Positions 1 to 8,020 of a stretch of DNA of 64,000 nucleotides are shown one piece after another; position 1 is the stretch's first letter; every line of letters starts with the position of its first letter. Below the pieces are notes generated by a model. That model saw nothing but the letters and a program-made list of their open reading frames with translations. It was not told the origin of the DNA and searched no databases. The position numbers were made by a program, and so were the translations under genes. Source of the stretch: JBMYTN01 sp049604415 (GTDB lineage: Bacteria; Pseudomonadota; Alphaproteobacteria; Rhodospirillales; Rhodospirillaceae); the NCBI GenBank assembly GCA_049604415.1, contig JBMYTN010000001.1, positions 168,332 through 232,331 on the forward strand. Reading direction: 5' to 3'.

Positions 1-1
1 C

Positions 2-271
2 TTTCAAATCTTCAGCCGCGGCTTCCATCCGGAGGCTACAGCCAAGACCGAACCGGGCGAAACCGACATTAGCTTGGTCATTGGCTCTGTCCCTATCGCT
101 CCGGGCGACATTGTGGTTGGGGATGATGACGGTGTTGTCGTCATCCCTGCCAAAATCGCATCGGAGGTTCTGACCGCCGTGGCCCAAATCGCGGCCCGCG
201 AAGTGACCATTCGCAACCGGATTCTCAAGGGGGAAACAACCTTAGAGATCTTTAATCTCAATGCTCCGTAA
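2..271 (+). CDS. RraA-like family protein, C-terminal part (5' end outside window)
   Basis: The open frame runs in from the window edge and stops at TAA 269-271, so about 89 C-terminal residues are visible. It reads FSRGFHPEATAKTEPGE and later GDIVVGDDDGVVVIP, the closing signature of the RraA / 4-hydroxy-4-methyl-2-oxoglutarate aldolase / demethylmenaquinone-methyltransferase-like fold. Members are either metal-dependent aldolases or regulators of RNase E. The catalytic part lies upstream, so these cannot be told apart here. It is followed after 24 bp by a cupin gene on the same strand, a pairing that leans towards small-molecule catabolism rather than RNA decay; this is inference. Confidence 0.8.
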   Translation, partial: FQIFSRGFHPEATAKTEPGETDISLVIGSVPIAPGDIVVGDDDGVVVIPAKIASEVLTAVAQIAAREVTIRNRILKGETTLEIFNLNAP

Positions 272-295
272 ACGCCCAGGACCTTAGGAGACCAA

Positions 296-670
296 ATGAT
301 GGACCGGCCCGACGGATTTTTTAATTTCGGCGATTTGAGTGCGGGGATCTCACGAACCCTGGCCGAGGGCATCCAGACCCAGGTTTTTCCCGGACAGCAG
401 GCCATGTTCTCAATCGTCAGCTTTGAGCCCAACAGCGAAGGCTCGATCCATGCCCATCCCGAAGAGCAATGGGGTGTTCTGCTGGAGGGCAGCGGTATCC
501 GGATCCAGGATGGTCAGGAGGTTCCCGTTGGCAGCGGAGATTTTTGGTGCACCCCCGGTGATGTCGCCCATGGATTTCGGGCCGGCCCTGACGGGGCAAA
601 GGTGTTGGATATTTTTGCCCCGCCGCGCGAAGACTATCGAAAGGCGGGCAGTGGTTTTGGGGTGTCCTGA
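296..670 (+). CDS. Small cupin-domain protein
   Basis: This encodes 124 residues forming a single cupin_2 barrel. The first cupin motif is visible as HAHPEEQWGVLLEG around residues 53-66 (two His and a Glu for metal binding). The second is around GDVAHGFRAGPDG with its single His. A Shine-Dalgarno AGGAG at 286-290 precedes two adjacent ATG codons (296 and 299); the second has the better spacing, so the protein may be one residue shorter. It lies 24 bp behind the RraA-like gene and is probably co-transcribed. Stand-alone cupins of this size bind a metal and a small carboxylate or sugar; the substrate cannot be read from sequence. Confidence 0.8.
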   Translation: MMDRPDGFFNFGDLSAGISRTLAEGIQTQVFPGQQAMFSIVSFEPNSEGSIHAHPEEQWGVLLEGSGIRIQDGQEVPVGSGDFWCTPGDVAHGFRAGPDGAKVLDIFAPPREDYRKAGSGFGVS

Positions 671-920
671 GACCTCCTGGTCGCTTTTGCTCCAGATGCC
701 GAGACCGGGCCAGCCCCCCTCGCTTTGATCCTATCGCCCCAATCAATCGTAAAAATCACTCCCGCTCCTGCCAAGAAAGGGGTATAGCCCAGTTTCTTCA
801 ATCGAAACTGTAGGGTTGCCCTTTAACCATTTGTGGATGAACATGCTCTAGAAGATATCAGGGGCACGGCGTTTCGGTCGCATTCCCATTTCTTTCAGCT
901 GTTTGTGCGGGATCAACCGT

Positions 921-1721
921 ATGTCCCTGGCGACAATTTTCGGGGTTCTTTTTGGCTTCGGGCTGTTCATGCTCTCGGTGCTGCTCAGCACCGACAACTA
1001 TCTCCTATTTCTGAATTTTCCCAGCTTTATCATGGTTTTAGGCGGAACCCTCGCCTCAACCTTCATCGCCTATGAACCGCGCTACGTGGTGTTGTCGCTG
1101 CGGGTGATGACCTCGATCCTGTTTAACAACGAGGTCTCGCGCGGGATTTTGACCCATGAAGTCGGACGAATCATTCGCTGGGGCTATGTGATCCAACGCT
1201 CCGGCCTGCCCGGCCTGGAAAGCGATGCCGCCAAGGTGCGCAAGCAAGATAAGTTTCTTGGCTTCGGCATCGATCTGGTGGTCAGTGGCTATACCGGGCA
1301 AGAGGTCCGCGAGATTCTCGCCACCACCGTGGAGACCACCTATCAGCGCCATTCGGTGCAGGCCTCGATCCTGCGCAATATGGGCACCACCGCCCCGGCT
1401 TTCGGCATGATTGGCACCTTGGTTGGCCTGATCATCATGCTCGGTCAGATGGGCGAGGATTTCTCGCAATTGGGTCCTGGGATGGCCGTGGCCCTGGTGA
1501 CCACCCTTTATGGAGTGATGGCGGCCCGCTTGGTGTTCATCCCGGCGGCCTCAAAAATCCAACAACGCGAGGACATCATCCGCTTCCGGAATTATCTGGT
1601 CGCTGAAGGTCTGGCCCTGTTGGCGGAGCGCAAAAGCCCGCGCTACATCCAAGATAAAATGAACAGCTATCTGGACCCGTCGATCCATTTCAGCATCGAC
1701 AAGATGAAAGGCCGCGACTAG
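921..1721 (+). CDS. motA: MotA/PomA-like flagellar stator protein
   Basis: The 266-residue membrane protein belongs to the MotA/TolQ/ExbB ion-channel family. The N-terminus MSLATIFGVL is PomA-like, followed by a second membrane segment near residues 31-50. After a cytoplasmic loop come TM3 (PAFGMIGTLVGLIIML) and TM4 (MAVALVTTLYGVMAA), which carry the family's channel signature. An in-frame TTG at 903 exists, but ATG 921 starts exactly where the first membrane helix of PomA homologues starts. The partner motB begins 31 bp downstream. Together they form the stator that couples ion flow to flagellar rotation. Whether it uses protons or sodium cannot be decided safely; the resemblance is closest to PomA/MotA2-type stators. 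Confidence 0.93.
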   Translation: MSLATIFGVLFGFGLFMLSVLLSTDNYLLFLNFPSFIMVLGGTLASTFIAYEPRYVVLSLRVMTSILFNNEVSRGILTHEVGRIIRWGYVIQRSGLPGLESDAAKVRKQDKFLGFGIDLVVSGYTGQEVREILATTVETTYQRHSVQASILRNMGTTAPAFGMIGTLVGLIIMLGQMGEDFSQLGPGMAVALVTTLYGVMAARLVFIPAASKIQQREDIIRFRNYLVAEGLALLAERKSPRYIQDKMNSYLDPSIHFSIDKMKGRD

Positions 1722-1752
1722 GCGCTGAGCCGTCGGTCCGGATGGGTATGGC

Positions 1753-2439
1753 ATGATTGGTCCAAACCGCCGCTTTGAAACCAAGAAGGAAGAAGATGAC
1801 GAAAGCTGGATCGTCACCTTTTCCGACATGGTTACCCTCCTCCTGGCGTTTTTTATCATCTTGATTTCAATTTCGACCATTGATCCGGAAAAGTTCGATC
1901 AGGTCCGGGAATCCCTGCAGGAAGAGATTGGTGCCGATGATCTGGTGGACCAGCCGATCAAGGATCTGCGCAATGAGACGGAAAATGTCATCAAGGTCTT
2001 AGAGGTCGAAGACGATGTGCGGGTGGCCCAGGATGACCAAGGCTTGATTATCGAATTTGCCAGCAGTGCGTTTTATGAGCCCGGCAGTGCCGAAATACGG
2101 GAAGAAATGATCCCGGTGCTGGAAGAGATCGTCAAAACCCTTGATGAGCCGCGCTATCAAACCTTCCAGATTATCGTGCAAGGCCATACGGATGACACAC
2201 CCATCAGCACCGAGCAGTTTCCCTCGAATTGGGAGCTCTCGGCAGCCCGGGCGACCCGCGTGGTTCGTTTCATGGAAGCTCAACAGGTGCAAAAAGACCG
2301 TATGCTGGCCATTGGCTATGCAGATATAGCACCAAAAGTGCCGAACCGGGATGAAGCAGGCAATCCGGTCCCTGAGTTCCAAGAGTTGAACCGCCGGGTG
2401 GTCATTCGGGTCTTCCCCCGCCACATTTACCGATTCTAG
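1753..2439 (+). CDS. motB: MotB/PomB-like stator protein with OmpA peptidoglycan-binding domain
   Basis: This 228-residue protein has a short charged N-terminus, one membrane helix at about residues 27-46 and a periplasmic OmpA/MotB domain from about residue 95. The helix begins SWIVTFSDMVTLLLAFF; Asp25 is the ion-binding aspartate of MotB. The C-terminal half has GHTDDTPI followed by NWELSAARA, the peptidoglycan-anchoring OmpA-like signature. It lies 31 bp behind motA on the same strand and is followed by a strong terminator. Together with MotA it forms the anchored stator of the flagellar motor. No other flagellar genes are in the window, so this is a stand-alone stator operon. Confidence 0.93.
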   Translation: MIGPNRRFETKKEEDDESWIVTFSDMVTLLLAFFIILISISTIDPEKFDQVRESLQEEIGADDLVDQPIKDLRNETENVIKVLEVEDDVRVAQDDQGLIIEFASSAFYEPGSAEIREEMIPVLEEIVKTLDEPRYQTFQIIVQGHTDDTPISTEQFPSNWELSAARATRVVRFMEAQQVQKDRMLAIGYADIAPKVPNRDEAGNPVPEFQELNRRVVIRVFPRHIYRF

Positions 2440-2459
2440 TCAGCTCGTTACCCCATAAA

Positions 2460-2489
2460 AAAAGGCTCCTTACCATTAAGGAGCCTTTT
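2460..2489. terminator. Bidirectional intrinsic terminator between motB and the MBL hydrolase gene
   Basis: A perfect 13-bp stem (left arm 2460-2472, right arm 2477-2489, loop CCAT) carries an A-run on its left and a T-run on its right. It sits between the convergent ends of motB (stop 2439) and the minus-strand gene (stop 2523), so it can end transcription from both sides. Confidence 0.92.
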
Positions 2490-2522
2490 CTGTTTGGGTC
2501 AGGGCTTGTCCGGAGCCGGAGG

Positions 2523-3389
2523 TTAGTCTTCCTTCACAGACCCAGGGACAACACCAACAAAATCATCTTCCATCGACAGCATCATGCCTTCCCGGGCCAC
2601 GATACAGCCATCCCAGGCCTCTTTGGCTTCGGCAGCCAAAGCGTCCATGAAGTCGTCCTGGTGCTCAGGGTCATGGTGGAAAATGATCAGATGTTTGGCG
2701 CCGGCCAATTGGCACAGCTTCATGCCTTCGCGCCATGTGCTGTGGCCCCAACCGATATGGCGCGGATATTCCTCATCGGTATAGGTGCTGTCATAGATGA
2801 CGTAATCGGCACCGTCGATCAGCTTGAGAATATTTTCGTCCGGTCCTTCGGCAAAATGCTCCGTATCCGTGATGTAGCACATGGAGCGCTTGCCATAATC
2901 AATCCGATAGCCCGTCGCCCCATTGGGGTGATTGAGCGGAGCCGTCCGGATCGGAATATTATCAAACAAAGTGAAGGATTCACCGGCCTGGAAATCATTA
3001 AAGGTCTTTTGGGACGCCAAGTTCTCCAAAGGCACTGGGAACATCGGATCAGACATGCTGCTGGAGAGCAGACGCTGGATGCCACCATTGCCGTATAGAT
3101 GGCCCGCATAGATGTCGAGCTTCTTGGTCGGGATATAGGCCGGAACAAAGAATGGGAAGCCGAAAATGTGATCCCAATGGGTGTGGGTCATCAACAGGGC
3201 ATAGTGATCCACGGCCTGGTGATCCGGGTCTTTGCCGAGGTTCTTAATCCCCGTCCCCGCATCCATGACCACATAGCGACCATCCAGCACGGCTTCGACG
3301 CAGCTGGTGTTGCCACCGTATTTGATATGATTGGGAGAAGGACAGGCGATACTGCCGCGAACACCCCAGAATCTAATATAGCGCTTCAT
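2523..3389 (-). CDS. MBL-fold metallo-hydrolase
   Basis: This 288-residue metallo-beta-lactamase-fold protein begins MKRYIRFWGVRGS, as in the COG1235/PhnP-like branch. The metal site THTHWDH (HxHxDH) is at about residue 74, and further ligands are likely in the later TDTEH and HH-containing segments (IIFHHDPEHQDD). The frame is open another 35 codons upstream, but homologues begin at this Met and the upstream stretch has no family similarity. The substrate is unknown: relatives include cyclic-nucleotide and phosphate-ester hydrolases. The gene is monocistronic, facing motB across a shared terminator. Confidence 0.85.
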   Translation of the reverse strand: MKRYIRFWGVRGSIACPSPNHIKYGGNTSCVEAVLDGRYVVMDAGTGIKNLGKDPDHQAVDHYALLMTHTHWDHIFGFPFFVPAYIPTKKLDIYAGHLYGNGGIQRLLSSSMSDPMFPVPLENLASQKTFNDFQAGESFTLFDNIPIRTAPLNHPNGATGYRIDYGKRSMCYITDTEHFAEGPDENILKLIDGADYVIYDSTYTDEEYPRHIGWGHSTWREGMKLCQLAGAKHLIIFHHDPEHQDDFMDALAAEAKEAWDGCIVAREGMMLSMEDDFVGVVPGSVKED

Positions 3390-3562
3390 CTGGTATGCGG
3401 ATCCTGACTTGTCCCACATGAATGGCCGGTGCCGTACGTTACCACTGTTACCCCTATGGAAAGCATCATGCCCGAAAAGGCCTTTCGATCCCACCGCAAA
3501 GGGTTGCTTCCGAAGATCTTTTTTGGAGTTTATCCATTGTAGGGCGTTCAGCCCAGTGTTTT

Positions 3563-4342
3563 TTAATTCGAAACACTAACGAAATCGCCAATTTTTGCTC
3601 CAAACAGCGTTGACGCCGCTGATTTGTTAACAGCGACCTCCATCAGACCGTTGGAATTGGCATACCAGAAGGCCTCTCCCGGGGCTCGATCACCAAATGT
3701 CCGCGCCCAACCCAGGGGTGGACACAACCTTTGCTCGGGCCTTTCTGCTGACACAAGGCAAACCTGAGCAGATTGCTCAATTTTGTCTGCACGCAACCCC
3801 GTCATCACATTCCCGTAATCGTCGATGTAAACCACTCTGGCAAGATCAGTCTCTGGGGTTCCAACCATCATTTCGGCTTTTATTGGTTGAAACGAATTTG
3901 GCAATGCATCTCCGCGTGCCAATTTGGCGGCAATCGGGGCAAAAACATCCCGGCCATGAAAGCTGGCAGACGCTGCAGGACCTGCTGGCGGAATCCGAAA
4001 AATCTCTGTGAGTGGAGTCTCTTCCTGCTCTTCTTGTTGGGCGAGCACGGTCCGAAACAGCCCATTGTCAGGACCGACAAACCATTTTTGCCCTAATCGG
4101 AGCACCATTCCATGGCGATCACCACCCACCCCAGGATCAACCACGGCCAGGATCACGCAGGGTTCGGGCAATGCCCCAATATGGGCCGCCAAAAGGCAGC
4201 CTGCCAATTGCGGCTCGAACATTGGCAGATCGGCAAACAGATCAATCACGGGGATGCCGGGAGCCTGTGTTGCCAACACAGCCCGCATTTGCCCCATATA
4301 GGGTCCGGCCAATCCAAAATCCGTCGCTTGGAAAATGATCAC
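3563..4342 (-). CDS. SAM hydroxide adenosyltransferase (DUF62 / chlorinase-fluorinase family)
   Basis: This encodes 259 residues with the family landmarks: TDFG at residues 7-10, DPGVGG at 69-74, GPDNGLF at 90-96 and FHGRDVFAP at 128-136, plus a C-terminal domain with IDDYGNVMTGL. These proteins attack S-adenosylmethionine with water or hydroxide to give adenosine and methionine; only rare members halogenate it. The family normally starts two or three residues before IIF.TDFG, which points to the GTG at 4342. An in-frame ATG at 4441 would add 33 residues with no family match, so the start is uncertain. It is transcribed divergently from the M20 amidohydrolase gene. Confidence 0.85.
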   Translation of the reverse strand: MIIFQATDFGLAGPYMGQMRAVLATQAPGIPVIDLFADLPMFEPQLAGCLLAAHIGALPEPCVILAVVDPGVGGDRHGMVLRLGQKWFVGPDNGLFRTVLAQQEEQEETPLTEIFRIPPAGPAASASFHGRDVFAPIAAKLARGDALPNSFQPIKAEMMVGTPETDLARVVYIDDYGNVMTGLRADKIEQSAQVCLVSAERPEQRLCPPLGWARTFGDRAPGEAFWYANSNGLMEVAVNKSAASTLFGAKIGDFVSVSN

Positions 4343-4495
4343 TGTGCCCCGCCCTTCCCGACCTGCCCGGGAGATCCGATCAGGGGTGTGGCCCCATAAG
4401 ACGTCGGCGGACCGGTACAGATTTATTGTGCTGCATCGCAATGCCCCTTACATGGAGTGCACCGCCTTCCCGCGCAATTCTTGGAGCCCATCGCG

Positions 4496-5674
4496 ATGGC
4501 CAGCCCCGACAGCCTCTCCCCTTTGCATCAGCAGATGATCGGTTGGCGCCATGACATCCACCGCCATCCGGAACTGGCCTATGGTGAAGTCCGGACTGCG
4601 GGAATGGTGGCTGAGCTCCTCCGCAGTTTCGGCTTTGACCAGGTTACCGAAGGCATTGGTGGCACCGGTGTGGTCGGTGAGTTGACCGGAACTCTGGAGG
4701 GACCCGCCGACGCCCTGCCCCCACTGGGGTTCCGGGCCGATATGGATGCCCTTCCGATCCAAGAGGACAACAGCTTCGACCACAGATCCCGCCATGACGG
4801 GATCATGCATGCCTGCGGACATGATGGTCACACCGCCATGTTGCTGGGCGCGGCCCGCCATCTCTCCGCCACCCGCCAATTCGCTGGCAAGCTGGTGTTT
4901 ATTTTCCAGCCCGCCGAAGAAGGCAAAGCAGGCGCCAAGGCAATGATCCAAGATGGCCTGTTCGACCGATGGCCGGTGCGTGGCGTGTTTGGTCTGCACA
5001 ATATGCCTGGCCTACCGGAGGGTGCGATTGCAGTCTCCGGCGGCCCGGTCATGGCCGCCGCCGATGAAATCATCGTCCGGATCACCGGGCGTGGTGGCCA
5101 TGCTGCGGCCCCTGACCAGGGTCGGGATCCGATTTTGGCCGGTGCCAGCTTTGTTCAATCCTGCCAACAAATCGTCGCGCGCAATGTGGCCCCGTGGGAC
5201 ACCGGCGTTGTGTCGATCACCGTGTTTCAGGGCGGCGACACCTTTAATGTCACCCCGGAACAGGCCCAATTGGATGGCACCGTGCGCTTTTTCCGTCCTG
5301 AAACCGGGGCGATGATCCGGGACCGGCTGGATGCGATCCGCAAGGGCATTGCCTTGGCCCATGATGTGGACATCGAGTTGGACTATTTGCCCGGCTATCC
5401 GCCGACGGTGAATGACAAAGCCGCTGCGGAAACGGCCAAAGCCGCCGCAGCAGCCGCCCTCGGCGCTGGGCGCGCTTTGGTGCAAGACCCGCGCATGTTT
5501 GCTGAGGACTTTTCTTATATGCTGCAAGCCTGCCCCGGCGCCTATGGCTTTATTGGCAATGGCACCAGTCGCTCTCTGCACAGCGCCTGCTATGACTTTA
5601 ATGACAAAATCCTGCCCAATGGGGCGGCATGGTTTGTCACTTTGGCGGAAACGATCCCGACTTCACGCCCTTAA
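4496..5674 (+). CDS. M20-family amidohydrolase (hippurate/IAA-amino-acid hydrolase type)
   Basis: This 392-residue M20D peptidase-like amidohydrolase shows metal-ligand motifs HACGHDGHTAM (residues 105-115) and FQPAEEGKAGA, the dimerisation segment GRGGHAAAPDQGRDP, and near the C-terminus EDFSYMLQACPG, the family's last ligand region. Such enzymes remove acyl or aryl groups from amino acids. The ATG at 4496 has TTGGAG nine bases upstream; an earlier GTG at 4457 lacks family similarity. Its TAA stop overlaps the stop of the following minus-strand gene in the tetranucleotide TTAA. The substrate is not deducible from sequence. Confidence 0.9.
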   Translation: MASPDSLSPLHQQMIGWRHDIHRHPELAYGEVRTAGMVAELLRSFGFDQVTEGIGGTGVVGELTGTLEGPADALPPLGFRADMDALPIQEDNSFDHRSRHDGIMHACGHDGHTAMLLGAARHLSATRQFAGKLVFIFQPAEEGKAGAKAMIQDGLFDRWPVRGVFGLHNMPGLPEGAIAVSGGPVMAAADEIIVRITGRGGHAAAPDQGRDPILAGASFVQSCQQIVARNVAPWDTGVVSITVFQGGDTFNVTPEQAQLDGTVRFFRPETGAMIRDRLDAIRKGIALAHDVDIELDYLPGYPPTVNDKAAAETAKAAAAAALGAGRALVQDPRMFAEDFSYMLQACPGAYGFIGNGTSRSLHSACYDFNDKILPNGAAWFVTLAETIPTSRP

Positions 5675-5859
5675 TTCGAGGCGTTGATGGCCAAGGCGAC
5701 CATCGCCACCAAGGTCACAATCCCCACCCCCCAGAGCAAATACTCCATGGGTTTGTTTTCCGTCGCCCGCGTGACGGGATGTTCATGGGACGGGGACCCT
5801 CCACCTTGGTTTTCGGTGGAGGGTTGGGACTCCTCACGGGGGGGCTGTTGCTCGGTCAT
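5671..5859 (-). CDS. Small single-pass membrane protein, unknown function
   Basis: This encodes 62 residues: a polar Gln/Pro/Glu-rich N-terminal half (MTEQQPPREES) and one C-terminal membrane helix (YLLWGVGIVTLVAMVALAI). I do not recognise a family. The frame is open upstream to 5904, but the ATG at 5859 has a GGAT-like ribosome site and begins the low-complexity polar tail. It sits head-to-tail behind the CoxG-like gene (start 6585, stop 5914), 54 bp away, and may be co-transcribed with it. Its stop is interleaved with the stop of the convergent amidohydrolase gene. Confidence 0.5.
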   Translation of the reverse strand: MTEQQPPREESQPSTENQGGGSPSHEHPVTRATENKPMEYLLWGVGIVTLVAMVALAINASN

Positions 5860-5913
5860 GCTGATCCATCGAAACGGTCCGGACAGAGCATTTTTCAACT
5901 GCAAAAATGCCCT

Positions 5914-6585
5914 TTAGATCAACATCAGTAACACCAACACGCCAACCACGGCTACCCCACCCAGCACCATCGGATTGGAAAACGGGCTGGAGGCCGCTGT
6001 TGCGGGCTTTTCAGGGGCGGGCTGTGCCGCCGCTGCGGGGGCTGCCGTCGGTGCCGGAGATGGCTCAGCTGCCGCGTCCGCTGCCGCTTCTTCCGCAGCA
6101 GCTGCTGGCGCATCGTCGGTGGCCGCAGCGCTTTCGGCTTGCTCTTCCCCAACCTGGGCGCTGAGGGCAGAGAAGAACTGATTGGCGGTTTTATCGGCCA
6201 CGCCTTTGACCAAACGGGCACCGACACTGGCAAGCTTGCCGCCAACATCGGCCTTTGCTTCATAGGTCAATCGGGTGTTGGTCGCATCGATTTCTTCCAG
6301 GGACACCGCCGCTGTGCCTTTGGCGAAGCCCGCGACACCGCCGCTGCCGGAAACCCGCAACACGACGCTTTGCGGTGCATTGATGTCTTCCATCACAACG
6401 GTGCCGGAGAACTTGGCTTTCACCGGGCCAACCTTGACTTTGACCTTACCGTCAAATTCGGTGTCAGAGGTTTTGTTCAGCTCCTCGCACCCGTCGATGC
6501 AGACTTTCAGGATTTCTGGATCATTGATGCTATCCCAGACCTTTTGCCGTGGTGCCGGAATGTCATAAGTGCCCGTAAAGTCCAT
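5914..6585 (-). CDS. CoxG/SRPBCC-domain protein with Ala/Pro linker and C-terminal membrane anchor
   Basis: This 223-residue protein has an N-terminal carbon-monoxide-dehydrogenase subunit G-like SRPBCC domain (about residues 1-145, starting MDFTGTYDIPAPRQKVW, with KVKVKVGPVKAKFSG). A roughly 55-residue Ala/Pro/Glu linker follows, then a C-terminal hydrophobic helix ending VGVLVLLMLI. CoxG proteins recruit aerobic CO dehydrogenase to the membrane, and this tail-anchored layout matches. No coxMSL genes are in the window, so it may serve another molybdenum hydroxylase or act alone. The Met at 6585 directly precedes the domain; a 40-codon upstream extension looks non-coding. Confidence 0.85.
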   Translation of the reverse strand: MDFTGTYDIPAPRQKVWDSINDPEILKVCIDGCEELNKTSDTEFDGKVKVKVGPVKAKFSGTVVMEDINAPQSVVLRVSGSGGVAGFAKGTAAVSLEEIDATNTRLTYEAKADVGGKLASVGARLVKGVADKTANQFFSALSAQVGEEQAESAAATDDAPAAAAEEAAADAAAEPSPAPTAAPAAAAQPAPEKPATAASSPFSNPMVLGGVAVVGVLVLLMLI

Positions 6586-6713
6586 GGAAGTTCCCCATTT
6601 GCAATGTTGTTTATCGACAAGATGAAAACGCCAAGCGTGGCGCGGCCCAAAAACCATGCACCGAAAGGGAGAGGTCGCAAACCCCTCCTTTCGGCGCATG
6701 TCCAAGCGATTTG

Positions 6714-7637
6714 TTAGGGTTTGCGGCGGCTGTCATAGAGGGAAATGATGCCATGGGTGCCCATCTCCTGGCCCTCCGGTGTTTCCAGCAAGGCTTCAAA
6801 CAGGCTCTTGGTCAGTTCCAGCACCGGAAGGTCTAACCCCATCTCCTCGGCTTCCCCGGCAGAAATGGTCATGTCTTTCAGGAAATGATGGGCAAAAAAA
6901 CCGGGCGCATAATCGCCAGCCAGCATTTTCGGACCCAACACATTGAGCTGAAAACTCGACGCAGCCCCACCGCCAATGACGTCCAGAACCTTGGCCGGGT
7001 CCAGCCCGGCGGCTTTGGCATAGGACATGCCCTCCGCAACACCCGTCAAGGTGCCACAGATCACGGTTTGGTTGACCATTTTGGTGTGCTGCCCTGCCCC
7101 GGGCGGACCAAGCAAGACGATGGCTTTGCCCATAACCTCGAACACCGGCAGAACCGCCTCAAAAGCCGCCTGATCGCCACCACACATGATCGACAAGGCG
7201 GCATTCTTGGCCCCCACATCCCCGCCGGAGACCGGGGCATCAATCGAGGCCATACCTTTCTCAGCCGCCGCCTCGGCAATTTTGGCCGCCAGACTGGGGG
7301 CGGAGGTCGTCATATCGACCAGGATGGTTCCGGGGCGCGCCGCATCCAATATCCCGGCTTGGCCGTCGCTGCCGAAATAGACCTCTTCGACGTCTTTGGG
7401 ATAGCCGACCATGGTGATGACAATGTCGCTCTTCGCGGCCACTGCGGCCGGGGTGTCATGCCAAACAGCGCCTTCGGACAGCAGGTCTTCGATCTTTGAC
7501 ATGGTCCGGGTGTAGGCGTTCAGGACATACCCTTTGGCCATCAAATGCCGAGCCATGGATTTGCCCATGATGCCCAAGCCGACAAACCCGATCTGATGGG
7601 TTTCAGGGGTGGCCGATCCAGATGCGGCTTTCGTCAT
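6714..7637 (-). CDS. NAD(P)-dependent beta-hydroxyacid dehydrogenase (tartronate semialdehyde reductase / HIBADH family)
   Basis: This 307-residue enzyme has an N-terminal Rossmann motif GFVGLGIMGKSMA. It also has the substrate-binding DAPVSGGDVGA near residue 125 and the catalytic-lysine segment GPPGAGQHTKMVNQ near 170, in the order of 3-hydroxyisobutyrate dehydrogenases. The best functional guess is 2-hydroxy-3-oxopropionate (tartronate semialdehyde) reductase or a close relative, oxidising or reducing a small beta-hydroxy acid. The ATG at 7637 has GGAGA seven bases upstream; the longer frame to 7763 is unsupported. It lies 128 bp upstream of the CoxG-like gene on the same strand and is divergent from phaC. 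Confidence 0.85.
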   Translation of the reverse strand: MTKAASGSATPETHQIGFVGLGIMGKSMARHLMAKGYVLNAYTRTMSKIEDLLSEGAVWHDTPAAVAAKSDIVITMVGYPKDVEEVYFGSDGQAGILDAARPGTILVDMTTSAPSLAAKIAEAAAEKGMASIDAPVSGGDVGAKNAALSIMCGGDQAAFEAVLPVFEVMGKAIVLLGPPGAGQHTKMVNQTVICGTLTGVAEGMSYAKAAGLDPAKVLDVIGGGAASSFQLNVLGPKMLAGDYAPGFFAHHFLKDMTISAGEAEEMGLDLPVLELTKSLFEALLETPEGQEMGTHGIISLYDSRRKP

Positions 7638-8020
7638 GGGAACGTCTCCGTTTTGGTTTTGAAAATTTGTCCGCTCACAACCGGTAAAAGGGATGCAGGC
7701 CACCGGGTGGTCTGGTAAAACTCCCCCGTCGTGTGGCCAGCCGCCTCTTTTGCCAGGGACCACATATTGGCGTGCGGACCCTGCTTCGCCAGAGTGCGGC
7801 TGATTTGGTCTTTAGAAGGCGGATTTGCTTTTCCGAATTGTGGAAAAGCGGGAACCATGGATGGGGCTGGTTCCGGTATTTCTAAGGCCACACACGCGCA
7901 GAGCATTTCGCCGGACCAACCGGTAATTGGGGACTAAACTGACAAACAGGCGTCCGTAAGGAGTGGGCTGGATTTTCCTGGCCATTGCATCCTTTAAGGA
8001 TCCTTCGGGGGAAATTAAGA
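7638..8020. other. Divergent intergenic region between the dehydrogenase gene and phaC
   Basis: This 383-bp stretch must hold both divergent promoters. I see no credible reading frame. A perfect 8-bp inverted repeat with a 7-nt spacer (arms 7827-7834 and 7842-7849) and the palindrome AAGGATCCTT just upstream of phaC are candidate operator or structural elements. No regulator can be assigned. Confidence 0.5.
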
